This document shows positions 9,419 through 18,067 of a DNA stretch of 64,000 nucleotides, one piece after another. The position numbers were made by a program, and so were the translations under genes. Position 1 is the stretch's first letter; the number at the start of each line of letters is the position of its first letter. The notes under the pieces are model-generated. The model was not told the origin of the DNA. It ran no database searches and worked only from the letters and a program-made list of their open reading frames with translations. This DNA comes from Parcubacteria group bacterium ADurb.Bin192. Lineage in GTDB: Bacteria; Patescibacteriota; Patescibacteriia; 2-12-FULL-60-25. The stretch lies in the NCBI GenBank assembly GCA_002070095.1, contig MWCR01000004.1:28244-92243 (forward strand), written 5' to 3'.

Positions 9419-9745
9419 AAGTAAGTCGTAATCCATTTTTAAATCCCAAGGAGAAAGTTGTCCGCCGAGCTTGGCTCGGCAAGGCCAAGGAGCGATCTTG
9501 AGCCCCATGGGCATAACCTCCCTGCTAGAGAAATAGAAATGGTCAAAGGCGATCGTATTGCCTTTAAAATTGTTAAATAATTATACCTTCATCGCTCAGA
9601 GGTCAGAAATTCATGCATTTTTTGGAGTTTATCCTCAAAGAAGTGCCTGGGTTTCTGGCTTTTGCGTTATTAACGCCGTTATATATCCTCGATGAGGATC
9701 TATGTAGCGAGCCGGATGCGCCAAAAATATTAAGGCGGATTAATT
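9419..9745 (+). promoter_or_regulatory. Long structured spacer between rpsJ and rplC
   Basis: These genes are usually nearly adjacent, but here 327 nt separate them. The spacer holds several hairpins: GCCGAGC/GCTCGGC near 9462-9480, AAAGGC/GCCTTT near 9545-9570 and ATCCTC/GAGGAT near 9686-9700. It also has two tiny ORFs (MGITSLLEK and MVKGDRIAFKIVK). I see no strong promoter. It may be a regulatory leader for the L3 to L15 genes. Confidence 0.4.
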
Positions 9746-9765
9746 ATGAAATGCATTCTAGCTAA
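9613..9765 (+). CDS. Possible 50-codon leader ORF overlapping the rplC start
   Basis: From the ATG at 9613 an open frame of 50 codons runs through the spacer and ends at a TAA 20 nt inside rplC. The N-terminal half is hydrophobic and helix-like (MHFLEFILKEVPGFLAFALL) and the rest is charged. A weak AGAGG lies about 10 nt upstream. Overlap with rplC would allow translational coupling. The coding look may be chance; no homologue is known to me. Confidence 0.25.
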   Translation: MHFLEFILKEVPGFLAFALLTPLYILDEDLCSEPDAPKILRRINYEMHSS

Positions 9766-10351
9766 AAAAATCGAAATGTCTCAGGTCTACAGACCGGACG
9801 GTACGGTTATCCCGGTTACTTTGGTTCAAGCCGGTCCTTGCGTTGTCACGCAGGTTAAGACTCAAGATAAAGACGGCTACGTGGCCGTTCAATTGGGTTT
9901 TTTAAATGCCAAGCGTCTCAACAAGCCCATGGAAGGTCACTTAAAGGACTTGCCAAAGCTTAAGATTGTCCGAGAATTCAGGTTGCCTTCGGCGGGTGAG
10001 CTGAAAAAAGGTGATGTTTTGGAGGCTGCTATTTTTGAACCCGGTGAAACCATCGAAGTGACCGGCCGATCCAAGGGCAAGGGCTTTCAGGGCGTTGTTA
10101 AAAGACACGGCTTCCACGGGCAACCGGCCAGCCATGGTCATAAAGATCAGCTGCGCATGCCGGGTTCCATTGGAGCGGGCGGCGTGCAGCGCGTTTTTAA
10201 AGGTTTGCGCATGGCCGGACGTATGGGGGACGAAAATGTAACTGTCAAAAATTTGAATGTGGTAGAGGTGCGCGATGGAGGAATATTGGCCATCAAAGGT
10301 GCCATTCCCGGCGGCCGCAATGGAATAATTGCTATCCAAACCGTAAAATAG
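9746..10351 (+). CDS. rplC: 50S ribosomal protein L3
   Basis: L3 of 201 aa, an early 23S binder that helps form the peptidyl-transferase region. The signature block around residues 95-135 (GRSKGKGFQGVVKRHGF, then RMPGSIGAGGVQRVFKGLRMAGRMG) is present, including the loop that carries the methylated Gln in other bacteria (GQPASHG here). A partial SD (AAGG) lies upstream. It is the first gene of a tight run to rplO. Confidence 0.97.
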   Translation: MKCILAKKIEMSQVYRPDGTVIPVTLVQAGPCVVTQVKTQDKDGYVAVQLGFLNAKRLNKPMEGHLKDLPKLKIVREFRLPSAGELKKGDVLEAAIFEPGETIEVTGRSKGKGFQGVVKRHGFHGQPASHGHKDQLRMPGSIGAGGVQRVFKGLRMAGRMGDENVTVKNLNVVEVRDGGILAIKGAIPGGRNGIIAIQTVK

Positions 10352-10352
10352 T

Positions 10353-10982
10353 ATGCCAAGCGTAAAAATATACAACGTAAAAGGTGAGACGGTGGGCCAA
10401 GAAGAATTGTCGGCCGAATATTTTGGCGTCAAGCCATCATCCACTTTGATACATCAAATCGTGGTTGCTCAAGAAGCTAACCGCAGAACCACCAAAGCTC
10501 ATACCAAGACACGGGGCGATATCGCGGGCGGCGGTAAAAAACCATGGAAGCAAAAAGGTACGGGCCGGGCGCGTCAAGGTTCTATCCGTTCTCCTCAGTG
10601 GGTTGGCGGCGGTATAGTTTTTGGTCCCAACAAAGAAAGGAACTACTCTGTAAAGATTAACAGAAAAGCCAAAAAGAAAGCTTTGTTCATGATCTTATCG
10701 GACAGGGTGTCGCATGAAAAGTTGGTGGTGGTAGATAAATTTCCGGTTGATAATCCGAAAACCAAGCAATTCGTGGAATGGTCAAAGAATTTACCTTTCG
10801 GCAGAAAGTCTTTGGTTGTAATACCCTCTTCCAATCCGGAGCTGTTGCGCATGGTAAAGAATCTTAAGAATATTAAATTGGTAACGGTCAATGCTTTGCA
10901 GGTGGCCGAGATAGTCAAGTATCCGACTATTGTTTTTGAGCAGCCGGGCTTAAAGGCGTTTGAAACTCTTTATTGCAAATAA
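10353..10982 (+). CDS. rplD: 50S ribosomal protein L4
   Basis: L4 of 209 aa. The exit-tunnel loop with the conserved stretch GGGKKPWKQKGTGRARQGS is seen near residues 64-82. In E. coli L4 represses the S10 operon. Here the operon leader differs, but a hairpin before rpsJ could serve a similar role (inference). It starts 1 nt after the rplC stop and has no SD motif. Its end is close to the start of rplW. Confidence 0.97.
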   Translation: MPSVKIYNVKGETVGQEELSAEYFGVKPSSTLIHQIVVAQEANRRTTKAHTKTRGDIAGGGKKPWKQKGTGRARQGSIRSPQWVGGGIVFGPNKERNYSVKINRKAKKKALFMILSDRVSHEKLVVVDKFPVDNPKTKQFVEWSKNLPFGRKSLVVIPSSNPELLRMVKNLKNIKLVTVNALQVAEIVKYPTIVFEQPGLKAFETLYCK

Positions 10983-10984
10983 AT

Positions 10985-11428
10985 ATGGGTATATTCCAGC
11001 GAAAAACATCGTCTGCCAAGCAGACGGATCAAAAAACCGCCAAAAAGCCGGCTGATATTAAGGATGAAATTTTAACACCATCTTCTCAACAAACGGCCAA
11101 AGAGGACAAGCAGGTCGCTTCCATGGCGGCCAAGGGTCAGGCGGGCATGTCTTACCGTCTTTTGCGTTCGCCGCGTGTCAGTGAAAAGGCGGCCATCTTG
11201 GCTTCTAAAAATATTTATGTGTTCAATGTGCCGGTAGAAGCGGAAAAAATTGAAATCGCCAAAGCGGTTAAGGATCTATACGGAGTGTCTGTTATCGCGG
11301 TCAGAACTTTGCGCGGTATCGGCAAGCGTTACACCAGAGGCAGGGTCAGGGGCCAGCGCAATCGTTGGAAGAAAGCTTATGTTGAAGTTAAATCAGGTCA
11401 AAAAATAGATCTGTACGAAGGAGTCTAA
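10985..11428 (+). CDS. rplW: 50S ribosomal protein L23 with N-terminal extension
   Basis: 147 aa from the ATG at 10985, which follows the rplD stop by 2 nt; an ATG at 10973 would overlap rplD. The L23 domain starts near residue 50 (YRLLRSPRVSEKA) and runs to the end, with the usual tunnel-exit loop (KRYTRGRVRGQRNRWKKAYV). The first about 48 residues are low-complexity, rich in K, A, Q, S and T, and are absent from typical 95-100 aa L23. L23 is the docking site for trigger factor and SRP, so the tail would sit at the tunnel exit. Confidence 0.93.
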   Translation: MGIFQRKTSSAKQTDQKTAKKPADIKDEILTPSSQQTAKEDKQVASMAAKGQAGMSYRLLRSPRVSEKAAILASKNIYVFNVPVEAEKIEIAKAVKDLYGVSVIAVRTLRGIGKRYTRGRVRGQRNRWKKAYVEVKSGQKIDLYEGV

Positions 11429-11432
11429 GTTT

Positions 11433-12275
11433 ATGCCTATTAAATTATACCGACCAGTCACCAAAGGACGCCGATTTTCATCGGTGCAGGATTTTTCGGA
11501 TATCACCAAAAAGGAACCCGAAAAATCACTCATCAAACCTCGTAAAGAGTTCGCCGGTCGAACCGGCGGTAAAATTACCGTCAGGCACCGCGGGGGCGGC
11601 CATAAACAATATTACCGCGTGGTTGATTTTAAAAGAGATAAATTGGATATTCCGGGAAGAATCGACAGTATAGAATACGATCCCAGCCGCGGCGCTCGTA
11701 TTTGTTTGGTTGTCTATAAAGACGGTGAAAAGAGATATATTATCGCGCCCGACGCCATCAAGGTTGGTCAAGAGATAATCTCCACAAAAAACGGTGAGAT
11801 TGAAATGTCGGTCGGCAATCGTCTGCCTTTGGAAAGAATACCCTTGGGAACCGTGATACACGCGGTAGAGCTTCGTCCGGGAGAAGGAGCTAAGATTGCG
11901 CGCGGAGCGGGTATCGGTATTAGATTAATGGCGGTTGAAGGGGCTTACGCCACGCTTAAAATGCCTTCAGGTGAAGTCAGGAATGTTATTAAATCTTGCA
12001 TGGCCACTATTGGCACGGTTTCCAATCCGGACTACCGTCTTGTAAGATATGGCAAAGCTGGACGCATGCGTCATCGTGGTATTAAGCCGACGGTCCGCGG
12101 CAAAGTCATGAATCCGATTGATCACCCGCATGGCGGAGGCGAAGGCAAACATCCCATTGGTATGAAATACGCCAAGACCAAATGGGGTAAACATGCCTTG
12201 GGTGTTAAAACACGCCGTAAAAATCGAGCCTCGGACGCGCTAATTATATCGAGGCGTAAGACTAAGAAAAGATAA
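11433..12275 (+). CDS. rplB: 50S ribosomal protein L2
   Basis: L2 of 280 aa, a universally conserved rRNA binder required for peptidyl transfer and subunit joining. The [21 protein letters not shown] block and the C-terminal [13 protein letters not shown] motif, with the functionally important His, are intact. It is unusual in this operon in having a clear SD (AAGGAG, 9 nt before the ATG). Confidence 0.98.
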   Translation: MPIKLYRPVTKGRRFSSVQDFSDITKKEPEKSLIKPRKEFAGRTGGKITVRHRGGGHKQYYRVVDFKRDKLDIPGRIDSIEYDPSRGARICLVVYKDGEKRYIIAPDAIKVGQEIISTKNGEIEMSVGNRLPLERIPLGTVIHAVELRPGEGAKIARGAGIGIRLMAVEGAYATLKMPSGEVRNVIKSCMATIGTVSNPDYRLVRYGKAGRMRHRGIKPTVRGKVMNPIDHPHGGGEGKHPIGMKYAKTKWGKHALGVKTRRKNRASDALIISRRKTKKR

Positions 12276-12277
12276 AT

Positions 12278-12577
12278 ATGTCTAGGAGTTTAAAAAAGGG
12301 TCCATTCACCGAGCCGAAACTGTTGATTAAAGTTTCCAAGTTAAAGCCCGGAGATAAAACCGTTATTAAAACGTGGTCACGATCTTCAACCATTACACCG
12401 GAAATGGTGGGCTTTATTTTCGGAGTACACAACGGAAGATTGCACGTGCCTGTTTTGGTTAACGAAAACATGGTGGGGCATAAATTGGGAGAATTCGCGC
12501 CGACGCGCAAGTTTGTGAGGCATGGTGGAAAAATGCAAAAATCCATTGAAGGATCGGCTGGAGCCGCTAAAAAATAA
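12278..12577 (+). CDS. rpsS: 30S ribosomal protein S19
   Basis: S19 of 99 aa, a head protein that pairs with S13. It begins [10 protein letters not shown] and carries the [21 protein letters not shown] core. It sits 2 nt after rplB. No SD motif; the upstream text is gataaat. Confidence 0.97.
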   Translation: MSRSLKKGPFTEPKLLIKVSKLKPGDKTVIKTWSRSSTITPEMVGFIFGVHNGRLHVPVLVNENMVGHKLGEFAPTRKFVRHGGKMQKSIEGSAGAAKK

Positions 12578-12587
12578 CCAATGAAAT

Positions 12588-12995
12588 ATGGAAGTTATCG
12601 CTAAACTTAAATCTTTGCGCATCGCCCCCCGTAAAGTCCGTCTGGTTGCCGGCTTGATTAGACGTATGCCGGCGGAGGCGGCCGAAAAGCAATTGGTTTT
12701 TTTGAACAAAGCATCATCGTTGCCTGTGCTTAAGCTGTTAAGATCGGCTATAGCCAATGCTGAACATAATTTCAAGCTCGACAAGCAATCTCTTTGGGTT
12801 AAGGCTATAACCGTGGATGGAGGCATGACTATCAAACGTTTTCGCCCAAGGGCTCATGGTTCGGCCGCACCCATCCGCAAGCGCACATCGCACGTAACTT
12901 TGATACTTTCCGATGAACCGCGCCCGGTTAAAGCTAAGCGGGTTTATAAGCCGAGAAAAGCGGTTAGTAAAACAATTAAGCAACAAGAAGCGTAA
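12588..12995 (+). CDS. rplV: 50S ribosomal protein L22
   Basis: L22 of 135 aa. The beta-hairpin that lines the exit tunnel (KRFRPRAHGSAAPIRKRTSH) and the N-terminal SPRKVRLVAGLIR-type motif (here IAPRKVRLVAGLIRRMP) are present. The C-terminal tail adds about 20 basic residues. It ends 4 nt before the rpsC start. Confidence 0.97.
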   Translation: MEVIAKLKSLRIAPRKVRLVAGLIRRMPAEAAEKQLVFLNKASSLPVLKLLRSAIANAEHNFKLDKQSLWVKAITVDGGMTIKRFRPRAHGSAAPIRKRTSHVTLILSDEPRPVKAKRVYKPRKAVSKTIKQQEA

Positions 12996-12999
12996 ATCT

Positions 13000-13734
13000 A
13001 TGGGACACAAAGTTAATCCAAAAGCTTTCAGACTGGGAATGACCACCACGTGGCCGTCGCGTTGGTTTGCGCGCCGTCAAGCGTACCGTGATCACATCAA
13101 ACAGGATCACATGATCAGGGATTTTTTAAACAAAGAATTGAAAGATGCCGCTGTTAATGCGATTGTGATTGATCGTTTGCGCGGATCTCTCAATATCACC
13201 ATCACGACAGCCAAACCGGGTATGGTTATCGGTCATTCAGGAACCGGCATCGAAGAGTTGAAAAAGAAATTTTTGAAACACTTTTTTCCTGGCAAAAGAA
13301 TTCAATTTCAATTGAACGTTTCAGAGGTATCCAAAGCCAATCTGGAAGCAACCATTATAGCGCAGCAGGTCATTGCTGATTTGGAAAAACGTATGCCTTT
13401 CAGACGCGTGTTAAAAATGGCTATCGAGAGAGTAAAAAAAGCCGGGGCATTGGGTGTTAAAATTGCCGTTTCGGGTCGCTTAAACGGAGCTGAAATCGCG
13501 CGCCGCGAGCAGCTGGCCTGGGGCAAGATTCCTTTATCTAATTTGCGTGCCGATGTTGATTACGCACAAAATTTTGCGCAAACCATGATGGGGGCCATTG
13601 GCGTTAAAGTGTGGATATATCGCGGTGATGTTTTTGCCAAAGATAGATTGCATCAATATCAACCCACCACTCCGCGCGCTCCTGGCGATCGCGGTTCGGT
13701 GCGTCGGGAAAGACGTCCGGCTTCGTCCGTCTAA
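13000..13734 (+). CDS. rpsC: 30S ribosomal protein S3
   Basis: S3 of 244 aa from the ATG at 13000 (MGHKVNPKAFRLG), the family's normal N-terminus. An upstream in-frame ATG at 12913 would overlap rplV by 83 nt and is rejected. The KH domain motif (GMVIGHSGTGIEELKK, in place of VIGxxGxxI) and the C-terminal domain are complete. S3 forms part of the mRNA entry helicase region. Confidence 0.97.
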   Translation: MGHKVNPKAFRLGMTTTWPSRWFARRQAYRDHIKQDHMIRDFLNKELKDAAVNAIVIDRLRGSLNITITTAKPGMVIGHSGTGIEELKKKFLKHFFPGKRIQFQLNVSEVSKANLEATIIAQQVIADLEKRMPFRRVLKMAIERVKKAGALGVKIAVSGRLNGAEIARREQLAWGKIPLSNLRADVDYAQNFAQTMMGAIGVKVWIYRGDVFAKDRLHQYQPTTPRAPGDRGSVRRERRPASSV

Positions 13735-13749
13735 AATAAATGAAATAAT

Positions 13750-14163
13750 ATGTTGATTCCCAAGAAAGTAAAACACCGAAAATGGCATAAGGGCCGTGCG
13801 CGAAACATCCGTATCGCGACGGATAAGGTTTTTTTGGCCTTTGGCACGCATGGGCTGAAAGCCACCACTCCGGCTTGGTTGACCTCAAGGCAGATTGAAG
13901 CTTGTCGTAGAGTTTTGACACGTTATACCAGGCGCGGCGGTAAAATATGGATTCGTGTATTTCCGGACAAACCTATCACCAAGGGTGGTAATGAAAAGCG
14001 CATGGGTGGAGGTAAAGGCCCGGTTGATCATTATGTGGCACCCGTCAGGCCGGGAACCATTATTTTTGAAATGGATGGCATATCGGACAAACAAGCTAAA
14101 GAAGCTTTGCAATTGGCGGCATTCAAGCTCCCTTGCAAGGCCATGTATCTGAAGAGAATGTAA
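13750..14163 (+). CDS. rplP: 50S ribosomal protein L16
   Basis: L16 of 137 aa, which contacts the A-site tRNA elbow. It begins MLIPKKVKHRKWHKGRA and contains the ITSRQIEACRRVLTRY-type segment (here LTSRQIEACRRVLTRYTRRGGKIW) and RMGGGKG. The Arg hydroxylated in some bacteria lies in that region. It is followed 8 nt later by rpmC. Confidence 0.97.
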   Translation: MLIPKKVKHRKWHKGRARNIRIATDKVFLAFGTHGLKATTPAWLTSRQIEACRRVLTRYTRRGGKIWIRVFPDKPITKGGNEKRMGGGKGPVDHYVAPVRPGTIIFEMDGISDKQAKEALQLAAFKLPCKAMYLKRM

Positions 14164-14171
14164 ATAAATAT

Positions 14172-14363
14172 ATGAAAGCCAAGGATTTAAAACAACTGAC
14201 CCAAATCGAATTGCAGAACAAGGCTTCGGAATTACGTGGTTTTATTCGTGATTTGAGGTTTAAGGTGACCACTCGTCAAAACTCCAAAGTGCGAGACTTG
14301 CTTAAGGCTAGAAAAGATTTAGCCAGAGTCTTGACGATGCTTTCAGCTTTGAATAAAAAATAA
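14172..14363 (+). CDS. rpmC: 50S ribosomal protein L29
   Basis: L29 of 63 aa from the ATG at 14172 (MKAKDLKQLT). An earlier in-frame start at 14133 lies inside rplP and is rejected. Two helices with the conserved LRFKVTTRQNSKVRD region are seen. L29 sits at the tunnel exit beside L23. It has no SD; ATG follows aaataaatat. Confidence 0.95.
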   Translation: MKAKDLKQLTQIELQNKASELRGFIRDLRFKVTTRQNSKVRDLLKARKDLARVLTMLSALNKK

Positions 14364-14366
14364 TTT

Positions 14367-14642
14367 ATGACTACTACGAATTCATCAAAACGCACCGATG
14401 TTCGTCGATCATTGATCGGCACCGTAACATCAAACGCAATGGCAAAAACCATTGTGGTTAGGGTTGAGCGCATGGTGCAGCACCCGAAATACGGCAAAAC
14501 TTACATGGTGTCCAAAAAATACAAAGCTCATGACGCCGAAGGCAAAGCGCGTTTGGGTGATGTGGTAGAGATTCAGGAAACGCGGCCTTTGTCGGCTGAC
14601 AAGCGTTGGCGCTATATCAAGACCATAACCGAGAATAAATAA
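14367..14642 (+). CDS. rpsQ: 30S ribosomal protein S17
   Basis: S17 of 91 aa, an OB-fold protein that binds 16S early in assembly. The motifs [16 protein letters not shown], then [18 protein letters not shown] and the [13 protein letters not shown] core are intact. It lies 3 nt after rpmC and 1 nt before rplN. Confidence 0.96.
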   Translation: MTTTNSSKRTDVRRSLIGTVTSNAMAKTIVVRVERMVQHPKYGKTYMVSKKYKAHDAEGKARLGDVVEIQETRPLSADKRWRYIKTITENK

Positions 14643-14643
14643 T

Positions 14644-15015
14644 ATGGTACAACATCGAACAATGCTCAATGTGGCGGATAATACGGGGGCTAAAAAGCTT
14701 CAGTGTATTCGCGTGCTCGGTGGTTTTCAAAAGAGAACAGCCGGTCTTGGAGATATAGTGACCTGCGTGGTGAAAGCGGCCGCCCCTCATGGTGCGGTTA
14801 AAAAGTCTGACGTGGTACATGCTGTGATCGTAAGAACGCACAAAGAAACCAGGCGCCCGGATGGAACCTATGTTCGTTTTGATGATAATGCCGCAGTGAT
14901 TATCGACAAAAAAAATAAAGAACCGAAAGGCACACGTATTTTTGGCCCGGTGGGACGCGAGCTGCGCGGCCGCGGTTATATGAAAATAGTGTCTTTGGCA
15001 CCTGAAGTTTTGTAA
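14644..15015 (+). CDS. rplN: 50S ribosomal protein L14
   Basis: L14 of 123 aa, forming an intersubunit bridge and the binding site of RsfS. It begins [19 protein letters not shown], with the conserved DNTGAK, and carries [16 protein letters not shown] and [14 protein letters not shown] at the end. It has no SD motif. Confidence 0.97.
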   Translation: MVQHRTMLNVADNTGAKKLQCIRVLGGFQKRTAGLGDIVTCVVKAAAPHGAVKKSDVVHAVIVRTHKETRRPDGTYVRFDDNAAVIIDKKNKEPKGTRIFGPVGRELRGRGYMKIVSLAPEVL

Positions 15016-15019
15016 AAAT

Positions 15020-15289
15020 ATGTTTAAATTACTCATAAAAAAAGGCGACATGGTTGCCGTAATAGCCGGCAAGGACAAAGGCAAGACAGGCAAGGTTGTG
15101 CAGACGTTTCCGCAGCTTAACCGTGTGGTTGTTGAAGGGATTAATGTTTGCAAAAAACATTTGCGGTCCAGGCGCACGGGAGAAAAGGGCCAAGTGGTTG
15201 AATTCTCCATGCCTATCCATGCCTCGAATGTCATGTTGATGGACGCGTCCGGTAAAAAAATAAGACACAGTCAGCGGCCGTCCGCATAA
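15020..15289 (+). CDS. rplX: 50S ribosomal protein L24
   Basis: L24 of 89 aa. It has the KOW motif (KKGDMVAVIAGKDKGKTGKV) near the N-terminus. It is an assembly initiator near the tunnel exit. It is slightly shorter than E. coli L24 (104 aa) at the C-terminus. Confidence 0.96.
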   Translation: MFKLLIKKGDMVAVIAGKDKGKTGKVVQTFPQLNRVVVEGINVCKKHLRSRRTGEKGQVVEFSMPIHASNVMLMDASGKKIRHSQRPSA

Positions 15290-15302
15290 CACAGTGAAAT
15301 TT

Positions 15303-15839
15303 ATGATGCTCAAAGAACGCTATACGAATGAAATAATACCAAACCTCATGAAGGAGCTTGGTGAAAAAAACAAGATGGCTGTGCCCAAGGTTTTGACTAT
15401 TACCGTTGGGGTCGGCATTCCATCCGGACAGAAAGAAGCGAAGTTCATTGAAACCGTGGATCAAACCCTGAAACGGATTACCGGACAAAAAACCGTGGAC
15501 ACCAAAGCCAAAAAATCAATCGCCGGCTTTAAAGTGAGAGAGGGTATGGTGGTCGGCAAGCGGGTAACCTTGCGCGGACGCCGCATGTGGGATTTTCTAA
15601 GTAAATTATTAAATTTCACCTTTCCCCGCATCACTGATTTCCGGGGCATTTCCGTGAAAAATGTAGACGCGACCGGAAATCTGTCAGTTGGTTTTAAGGA
15701 ATACCTGCCTTTTCCGGAGATTCGTCCGGATGAAGTGGAAAGAGTCCATGGTTTGCAGGTTGTAATTACCACCAACGCCAAAACTAAGGAGCGGGGATTG
15801 GCCTTATTCAAACAATTAGGCTTCCCGTTTAATTCATAA
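15303..15839 (+). CDS. rplE: 50S ribosomal protein L5
   Basis: L5 of 178 aa from the ATG at 15303 ([10 protein letters not shown]). A GTG at 15294 would add three residues; neither has an SD motif. The segments [20 protein letters not shown] and the [15 protein letters not shown] region match the 5S-rRNA-binding protein. L5 bridges 5S rRNA and the S13 head contact. Confidence 0.95.
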   Translation: MMLKERYTNEIIPNLMKELGEKNKMAVPKVLTITVGVGIPSGQKEAKFIETVDQTLKRITGQKTVDTKAKKSIAGFKVREGMVVGKRVTLRGRRMWDFLSKLLNFTFPRITDFRGISVKNVDATGNLSVGFKEYLPFPEIRPDEVERVHGLQVVITTNAKTKERGLALFKQLGFPFNS

Positions 15840-15843
15840 AATT

Positions 15844-16029
15844 ATGGCAACAGAGAATCAAATCGCCAAATCAAGGCGTACACCCAAATTCAGCACGCGA
15901 CATGTAAACAGATGTTGGCGCTGCGGCAGAAGGCATGGATATCTCAGAGATTTTGATCTCTGTCGCATCTGCTTTCGTGAAATGGCCAACCGTGGAGAAT
16001 TGCCGGGTATTAAAAAATCCAGCTGGTAA
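15844..16029 (+). CDS. rpsN: 30S ribosomal protein S14, zinc-binding type (S14Z)
   Basis: 61 aa, the short zinc form. Four ligands C24, C27, C40 and C43 make two CxxC pairs separated by 12 residues. The C-terminus [10 protein letters not shown] is the family end. Using the zinc form only suggests no zinc-sparing paralogue, although the rest of the genome is not visible. Confidence 0.97.
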   Translation: MATENQIAKSRRTPKFSTRHVNRCWRCGRRHGYLRDFDLCRICFREMANRGELPGIKKSSW

Positions 16030-16038
16030 AATAATAGT

Positions 16039-16431
16039 ATGATAACTGATCCAATTAGCGACTTCTTAACGCGCATACGCAATGCGCAGGCTGCCGGTCA
16101 TGAAACCGTGGCTTTGCCTTCCTCTAAAATAAAATTTGGCATGGCCAAGATTTTGGAGCAAGAGGGCTATGTTTCGGATGTTGATGTTAAACAAGACGGC
16201 CACAAAGCCACTCTGTATTTGAAGTTGAAGTACAAAGATAACCAACCGCTTATTAAACACATCAGACGCGTCTCCACTCCGGGACAGCGCGTTTACAAGC
16301 CCAAGGACGCATTGCCCAGAGTGTTGAGTGATATGGGTATTGCCATAATTTCAACCTCAGCCGGCTTAATGACTAACAAACAGGCTCGTAAACGTCATCT
16401 GGGCGGCGAGATCTTGTGCGAAGTATACTAA
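16039..16431 (+). CDS. rpsH: 30S ribosomal protein S8
   Basis: S8 of 130 aa. The N-terminal DPISDFLTRIRNAQ and the C-terminal motif region (ISTSAGLMTNKQARKRHLGGEILCEVY) are complete. In E. coli S8 represses the spc operon at rplE; I see no copy of that mRNA site here. It has no SD motif. Confidence 0.96.
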   Translation: MITDPISDFLTRIRNAQAAGHETVALPSSKIKFGMAKILEQEGYVSDVDVKQDGHKATLYLKLKYKDNQPLIKHIRRVSTPGQRVYKPKDALPRVLSDMGIAIISTSAGLMTNKQARKRHLGGEILCEVY

Positions 16432-16435
16432 ACAT

Positions 16436-16984
16436 ATGTCACGTATTGGTAAAAAAACAATTCCCTTGCCTCAAGGCGTCGAACTGTCGATCAACGACGG
16501 TGTGGTTAGCGTTAAAGGACCTAAGGGCTCATTAAAGGTGATGTTGCCTAAAAATGTCAGCGTGGTTGTAGAAGGCGAGCCGGCTGAAGCTGTGGTTAAG
16601 GTTGCGGATCAGGAGAACATGGATCAGAAAGCTCTTTGGGGCTTGTTTAGACAATTGGTCGCCAATGCAGTTGACGGAGTGCAAAAACCGTTTCAAAAAT
16701 CCTTGGAGTTTGTAGGGGTTGGGTTTAAGGTGGCGGTTGAAGGCAAGAAAGTTAAGATGGAAGTCGGTTTTTCTCATCCTGTGATCATGGAAGTCCCGGA
16801 GGGCTTGGAAGCTGTCGTTGAAAAGCAAATTTTGACCATTTCAGGCATTGATAAACAGGCAGTGGGTGAGTTTGCAGCCAGAATCAGACGTGTTAAACCG
16901 CCGGAACCTTATAAGGGTAAAGGTATTAAATATACGGATGAAGTAATTCGTCGCAAGGCCGGCAAAACGGCTACCAAGAGCTAA
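16436..16984 (+). CDS. rplF: 50S ribosomal protein L6
   Basis: L6 of 182 aa with two tandem alpha/beta repeats. It begins MSRIGKKTIPLPQGVE and ends with the conserved PPEPYKGKGIKYTDEVIRRK motif. L6 lies near the sarcin-ricin loop. It follows rpsH by 4 nt. Confidence 0.97.
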   Translation: MSRIGKKTIPLPQGVELSINDGVVSVKGPKGSLKVMLPKNVSVVVEGEPAEAVVKVADQENMDQKALWGLFRQLVANAVDGVQKPFQKSLEFVGVGFKVAVEGKKVKMEVGFSHPVIMEVPEGLEAVVEKQILTISGIDKQAVGEFAARIRRVKPPEPYKGKGIKYTDEVIRRKAGKTATKS

Positions 16985-16996
16985 AGAAAAATATTT

Positions 16997-17353
16997 ATGA
17001 ATAAAGCTAAGTTAAAACAAGCTGCCAAGCAAAGAAGGGTGCGTCGTGTACGCTCTAAAATCAAGGGCACGGCCGATTGTCCGCGTTTGACCGTCAGACG
17101 CTCGCTTAAGCATATCTATGTCCAAGTTATTGATGATGTCGCAGGCAAGACACTGACCGCGGTTTCAGACAGTGAGATGGAGACCAAAAACTTGAGCAAG
17201 CTGGAAGTGGCCGCCTTGATCGGTAAAACCGTGGCCGAAAAAGCTAAAGCCAAAGGCATTGCCAGCGTGGTTTTTGATCGCAGAGATAAAAGATATCACG
17301 GCAGGATTAAGGCTGTGGCTGAAGGCGCTCGTGAAGGCGGGCTCAAATTTTAA
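16997..17353 (+). CDS. rplR: 50S ribosomal protein L18
   Basis: L18 of 118 aa, a 5S rRNA binder. A basic N-terminus is followed by [18 protein letters not shown] and the C-terminal [26 protein letters not shown], the family end. It lies 12 nt after rplF with an A/T-rich, SD-less start. Confidence 0.97.
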   Translation: MNKAKLKQAAKQRRVRRVRSKIKGTADCPRLTVRRSLKHIYVQVIDDVAGKTLTAVSDSEMETKNLSKLEVAALIGKTVAEKAKAKGIASVVFDRRDKRYHGRIKAVAEGAREGGLKF

Positions 17354-17358
17354 TAACC

Positions 17359-18054
17359 ATGATTATGACTGAAGAAATCAATAAACAAGTTGAAGCGGCC
17401 ACGGCTGAAGCTGTAGAGAAGACGGAGCAGAATCCCAAGGATCAAGCTCCGTCCGGATTTAAACCGCAGAGACGCAATAATAATACCGGGAAAAAAGGTT
17501 TTTCCGGTCGCGGCGGCGGGCGAGGGCGAGGACCCAGGCCCGAAGTTCCGGCTGAATCTGACTACGAGGAAAAGAATATCGAGGTCAGCCGCGTCACCCG
17601 CGTCACCAAGGGCGGAAAACGCATGCGCTTTCGTGTCTTGTCGGTCATCGGTAATCATAAAGGGCGCGTCGGTTATGGTCTGGCTAAAGGTCTTGATGTG
17701 GCGGCAGCCACCTCCAAGGCTACGACCAAGGCCAGAAAAGCTCTTTTGACCGTGCCTATTGTCAAAGAAACCATCCCGCACGTTGTCCAGGCTAAGTTCG
17801 CAGCGGCCGTGGTTTTATTAAAGCCGGCCCCCAAAGGCACCGGAGTTAAAGCCGGCGGCCCGGTGCGCGTGGTGCTTGAATTGGCCGGTGTACCCAATAT
17901 TACCGCAAAAATTTTGGGCTCCAACAGCAAGATGAATAATGTCCGAGCCACTTTGAAGGCTTTAAAGATGTTGTCCGCTCCGGTTGAGTCTGCAAAAGAG
18001 CAACAAGCTAAGGACGGACAGGCGGCCGAACAGGTTGTCGCTTCTTCAAAATAA
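17359..18054 (+). CDS. rpsE: 30S ribosomal protein S5 with extended termini
   Basis: 231 aa against about 165 in E. coli. The core starts near residue 72 (IEVSRVTRVTKGGKRMRFRV) and includes GRVGYGLAKGLDV and the GVPNITAKILGSNSKMNNVRA end. The first about 70 residues are acidic, then Gly/Arg-rich (GRGGGRGRGPRP), and the last about 25 are Ala/Gln-rich. S5 acts in decoding fidelity. An ATG at 17365 is an alternative start. The next gene is rplO, with no rpmD between them. Confidence 0.96.
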   Translation: MIMTEEINKQVEAATAEAVEKTEQNPKDQAPSGFKPQRRNNNTGKKGFSGRGGGRGRGPRPEVPAESDYEEKNIEVSRVTRVTKGGKRMRFRVLSVIGNHKGRVGYGLAKGLDVAAATSKATTKARKALLTVPIVKETIPHVVQAKFAAAVVLLKPAPKGTGVKAGGPVRVVLELAGVPNITAKILGSNSKMNNVRATLKALKMLSAPVESAKEQQAKDGQAAEQVVASSK

Positions 18055-18067
18055 TCAAAATTAAGTT

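Noticed and set aside
12913..12999. Upstream start of rpsC
   Set aside because: It would overlap rplV by 83 nt; MGHKVNP at 13000 is the family start.
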